A DNA stretch of 33,015 nt, taken from assembly GCA_050011315.1 (NCBI GenBank), contig JBEKJI010000025.1:1-33015 (forward strand), in the 5' to 3' direction. Below, piece after piece: positions 31,127 through 33,015 of the stretch. Made by a program: the position numbers and the translations under genes. The notes beneath the pieces were generated by a model. It searched no databases. It had not been told where the DNA came from and was given only the letters and a program-made list of their open reading frames with translations. How positions within the stretch are numbered: position 1 is the stretch's first letter; each line of letters opens with the position of its first letter. This DNA is from Fen-549 sp050011315. GTDB taxonomy: Bacteria > Actinomycetota > Thermoleophilia > Gaiellales > Gaiellaceae.

Positions 31127-32469
31127 CTCTTCTCTCCTTGCAGGAAGGCCTCGATGCCGGCGACGGCGACCTTGGCGCCGCTGACGGCCTGAACCACCGT
31201 CGCGCCGCCGTTGATCGCATCGCCCGCGGCGAAGTACTTGGGATTGGTCGTTTGGCCCGTTTCCGGGTCGATCTTGATCCGGCCCCACTCGAGCTCGAGC
31301 CCGTCGATCAGGCTCAGGAACTCCTCGCGCGGGCGCTGGCCGATCGCCTTGACGATCGTGTCGACCGGTAAAACGAAATCGGCGCCCTCGATCGGCTCGG
31401 GGCGGCGGCGACCGGAGTCGTCGGGCTCACCGAGCTTCATCGGCTGGCACTCGACCGCCGTCAGACGTCCGTTCTCGCCCTTGAAGGCGACCGGAAGCGT
31501 TAGCCACTTGAAGATGACGCCCTCCTCGAGCGCCTCTTCGTACTCGTGGTAGAAGGCGGGCATCTCGGCCTGGGTGCGCCGGTAGAGGACAGTGACCTCC
31601 TCGGCGCCTAGCCTGAGCGCCTCGCGCGCCACGTCCATGGCCGTGTTGCCGCCTCCGATCACCGCCACGCTGCGGCCGACCTCGGGCATGTTTCCGTCCT
31701 TGAGCGCTTCGATGAAGGGTAGGGACTCCCAGACACCCTCGAGATCGTCGCCGGGCGTCTTCACCAGAACGTCCTCGCCGTAGCCGATGCCGAGGAAAAC
31801 CGCCTCGGCCTCCTTCTCGATCTCGGCCAGGGCTTCCTTGCTGTCGATCTTCACGCCCAGCTTGATCTCGACGCCGAGCCCGGCCAGAGCGAGTGCCTCG
31901 GCGGGCAGCGGCTCGGACTGCTGGCGGAAGGGTGCGATGGCGTAGCGGATCAGTCCGCCGACCTCGGCGCGCTCGTCGTAGACGATGACGCCGTAACCGC
32001 GCGCGGCCAGCTCGCCGGCGCAGGCAAGTCCGGCGGGGCCGGCGCCGATCACGGCCACCTCGTGGCCGTTCGCAGCGGCCTTCTCGCGCGGAGCGATCCC
32101 GTTGGCAAAGGCCCAGTCGGCAGCGAAGCGCTGCAATCTTCCGATCTCGATCGGCGCTTCGTCTTCGCTGTTCATCACGCACGAGAACTGGCAGAGCACC
32201 TCGACCGGGCAGACGCGGGCGCAGCTGGCGGCGAGGATGTTCTGCTCGAAGAGCGTCAGGGCTGCCGCGCCGGGATCGCCTGCTGCGATCTGGGCGATGA
32301 AGGTGGGTACGTCAACGTCGGCCGGACAGGCGACGGTGCAGGGGGCGGTCGCGTAAACGCCTCCGCACTGCAGGCAGCGGTCGGCCTCGACGAGCGCCTG
32401 CTCTTCGGATAGAGGCGACTTCAGGTCGGAGAAGTCCCCTACCAGTGTTTCCTGCGCAAACGCGCTCAT
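31123..32469 (-). CDS. GltD/NfnB-like NAD(P)H:acceptor flavoprotein with N-terminal iron-sulfur domain
   Basis: A 448-residue protein, first gene of the por operon, from ATG 32467-32469 with GGAG 5-6 nt upstream. The N-terminal part holds eight cysteines in two groups, CLQCGGVYATAPCTVACP (32, 35, 44, 48) and Cys83, 87, 93, 97, the pattern that binds two 4Fe-4S clusters in GltD, dihydropyrimidine dehydrogenase and NfnB. FAD is bound at GAGPAGLACAG (142-152) and NAD(P)H at VIGGGNTAMD (270-279); AAGDAINGGATVVQAV completes the FAD site. No glutamate synthase large subunit is near. Its place at the head of the por operon suggests it exchanges electrons between PorD/ferredoxin and NAD(P)H. The exact acceptor and nucleotide preference are not visible. 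Confidence 0.9.
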   Translation of the reverse strand: MSAFAQETLVGDFSDLKSPLSEEQALVEADRCLQCGGVYATAPCTVACPADVDVPTFIAQIAAGDPGAAALTLFEQNILAASCARVCPVEVLCQFSCVMNSEDEAPIEIGRLQRFAADWAFANGIAPREKAAANGHEVAVIGAGPAGLACAGELAARGYGVIVYDERAEVGGLIRYAIAPFRQQSEPLPAEALALAGLGVEIKLGVKIDSKEALAEIEKEAEAVFLGIGYGEDVLVKTPGDDLEGVWESLPFIEALKDGNMPEVGRSVAVIGGGNTAMDVAREALRLGAEEVTVLYRRTQAEMPAFYHEYEEALEEGVIFKWLTLPVAFKGENGRLTAVECQPMKLGEPDDSGRRRPEPIEGADFVLPVDTIVKAIGQRPREEFLSLIDGLELEWGRIKIDPETGQTTNPKYFAAGDAINGGATVVQAVSGAKVAVAGIEAFLQGEKR

Positions 32470-32599
32470 CAGACTCCAGTCTTTATCCGGGGTGAGGGCC
32501 TGGGCAACCGGGAATGCTACCGACGAGAACCGTGTCGACAGCGGGGCTACGTTCGCGGTTTCGGCGGTCGCTCCGTACCTTCCTCATTCTGTAGTTAAA

Positions 32600-32624
32600 A
32601 ACGACTAGGCTCGGCCAGTATTCC
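32600..32624 (-). promoter_or_regulatory. Possible ECF-sigma promoter of the por operon
   Basis: On the minus strand GGAAT (32624-32620) and CGTT (32603-32600) are separated by exactly 16 nt, matching the common GGAAC-N16/17-CGTT form. Transcription would start around 32592, giving a leader of about 120 nt before ATG 32469. A short match like this can occur by chance. Confidence 0.3.
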
Positions 32625-32860
32625 CAGGTCTGAAACTCGACCTCGGGGCGCATTTCTGTAATCGGTTCCTTCGGAGTAACGTACTCGCGCTGCGGCTGCG
32701 ATCGGCGGGGCGAGACGCCGTTTCGACACGAAACCGGCACGATCCCGAATGTCTTTTCTCGATACCGTGCTGCGCGTCGTGGGAGGGTTTGTTTGAGCGC
32801 CTAGCGAAACGAAGCACGCCACCGCCTGGCCGCGCTCGGCGGCGCGATGCGTTGTCCTCG

Positions 32861-32892
32861 GTCGCATCCGTAGCCCCGGCTACGAATGCGAC
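32861..32892. repeat. 15-bp-arm inverted repeat
   Basis: GTCGCATCCGTAGCC (32861-32875) and GGCTACGAATGCGAC (32878-32892) are inverse copies with one mismatch (C opposite A) and only two bases between them. No T run follows on either strand. It may be a protein-binding palindrome, a structured RNA or the remnant of a mobile repeat. Confidence 0.75.
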
Positions 32893-33015
32893 GCTGCGTC
32901 CTGATATGGCGCGGATTTTGTCAAGGGACCAGGCCGCAGCGCCGGTCGGTGACCAGCGCTTGAGCTGCTCGGGCGGGCGCCGGGCGCGACGACGACGTCG
33001 CATGCGTCAGTCTGA

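Larger units (their letters stand above)
32470..33015. other. 546-bp region without a convincing gene
   Basis: Holds the upstream region of the por operon and then about 350 bp with no supported coding. Open frames here are Arg-rich with no ribosome sites or known motifs. On the minus strand a TTGACA (32924-32919) is not followed by a -10 at the usual spacing. A hairpin lies at 32861-32892. The first 150 bp is probably a long leader for the operon. Confidence 0.6.

Noticed and set aside
32919..32924. TTGACA on the minus strand as a full promoter
   Set aside because: No TAnnnT-like -10 at 16-19 nt spacing downstream.
32605..33003. Arg-rich minus-strand open frame at the right end
   Set aside because: Very high Arg/Ser content from GC-rich non-coding sequence; crosses the inverted repeat; no ribosome site.

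Overview
The window is GC-rich (about two thirds G+C by eye) and very gene-dense. It has many 4-nt ATGA/GTGA stop-start overlaps, GTG starts and several apparently leaderless starts. Protein types such as the Rv2578c-like radical SAM protein, the CU044_5270-like sigma-factor partner and DrrAB-type ABC exporters point to a high-GC actinobacterium. Together with phosphoketolase and a four-subunit pyruvate:ferredoxin oxidoreductase, I would guess the Thermoleophilia (Gaiellales/Solirubrobacterales) branch. The phylum is a reasonable inference; the class is a guess. No insertion sequence, integrase, CRISPR array or rRNA was seen.

Layout. 1-1271: the 5' two thirds of a Ppx/GppA phosphatase gene and a small membrane protein gene (minus strand), divergent from an initiator tRNA(fMet) with its own -10 box and a strong terminator. 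1396-6915: an accessory-looking stretch. It holds an NmrA-like NAD(P)-binding protein, two near-identical 3' ends of a lost cation:proton antiporter gene flanking a PHP-domain phosphoesterase, an orphan oligopeptide-type substrate-binding protein, a 670-bp gap, and a secreted protein with a poly-threonine linker and visibly lower GC. 7016-12341: membrane protein, acyl-ACP thioesterase-like protein, AI-2E/PerM-family transporter, MFS exporter, and a DJ-1/PfpI protein resembling isonitrile hydratase.

12424-16409: two tandem paralogous membrane proteins run head-on into a DrrB/DrrA-type ABC exporter pair, with only one base between the opposing stop codons. 16603-20494: aldo/keto reductase; a coupled GNAT acetyltransferase and 4Fe-4S protein; a radical SAM protein of the SPL/Rv2578c type; a small lipoprotein. 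20633-25540: phosphoketolase, a second ABC ATPase/permease pair and a DUF421 protein. 25591-27977: cyclase-family (kynurenine-formamidase-like) protein preceded by an unexplained intrinsic terminator, then an ECF-type sigma factor with a membrane-anchored partner.

28121-32469: a five-gene, tightly overlapping operon on the minus strand: a GltD/NfnB-like flavoprotein with iron-sulfur clusters, then porC, porD, porA and porB, ending at an intrinsic terminator. This set should interconvert pyruvate and acetyl-CoA with ferredoxin, and the flavoprotein would link ferredoxin to NAD(P)H. Phosphoketolase 5 kb away supplies acetyl phosphate from sugar phosphates, so the right half of the window is rich in C2-unit metabolism. 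The last 546 bp hold no convincing gene but contain a 15-bp-arm inverted repeat and an ECF-type promoter match for the por operon.
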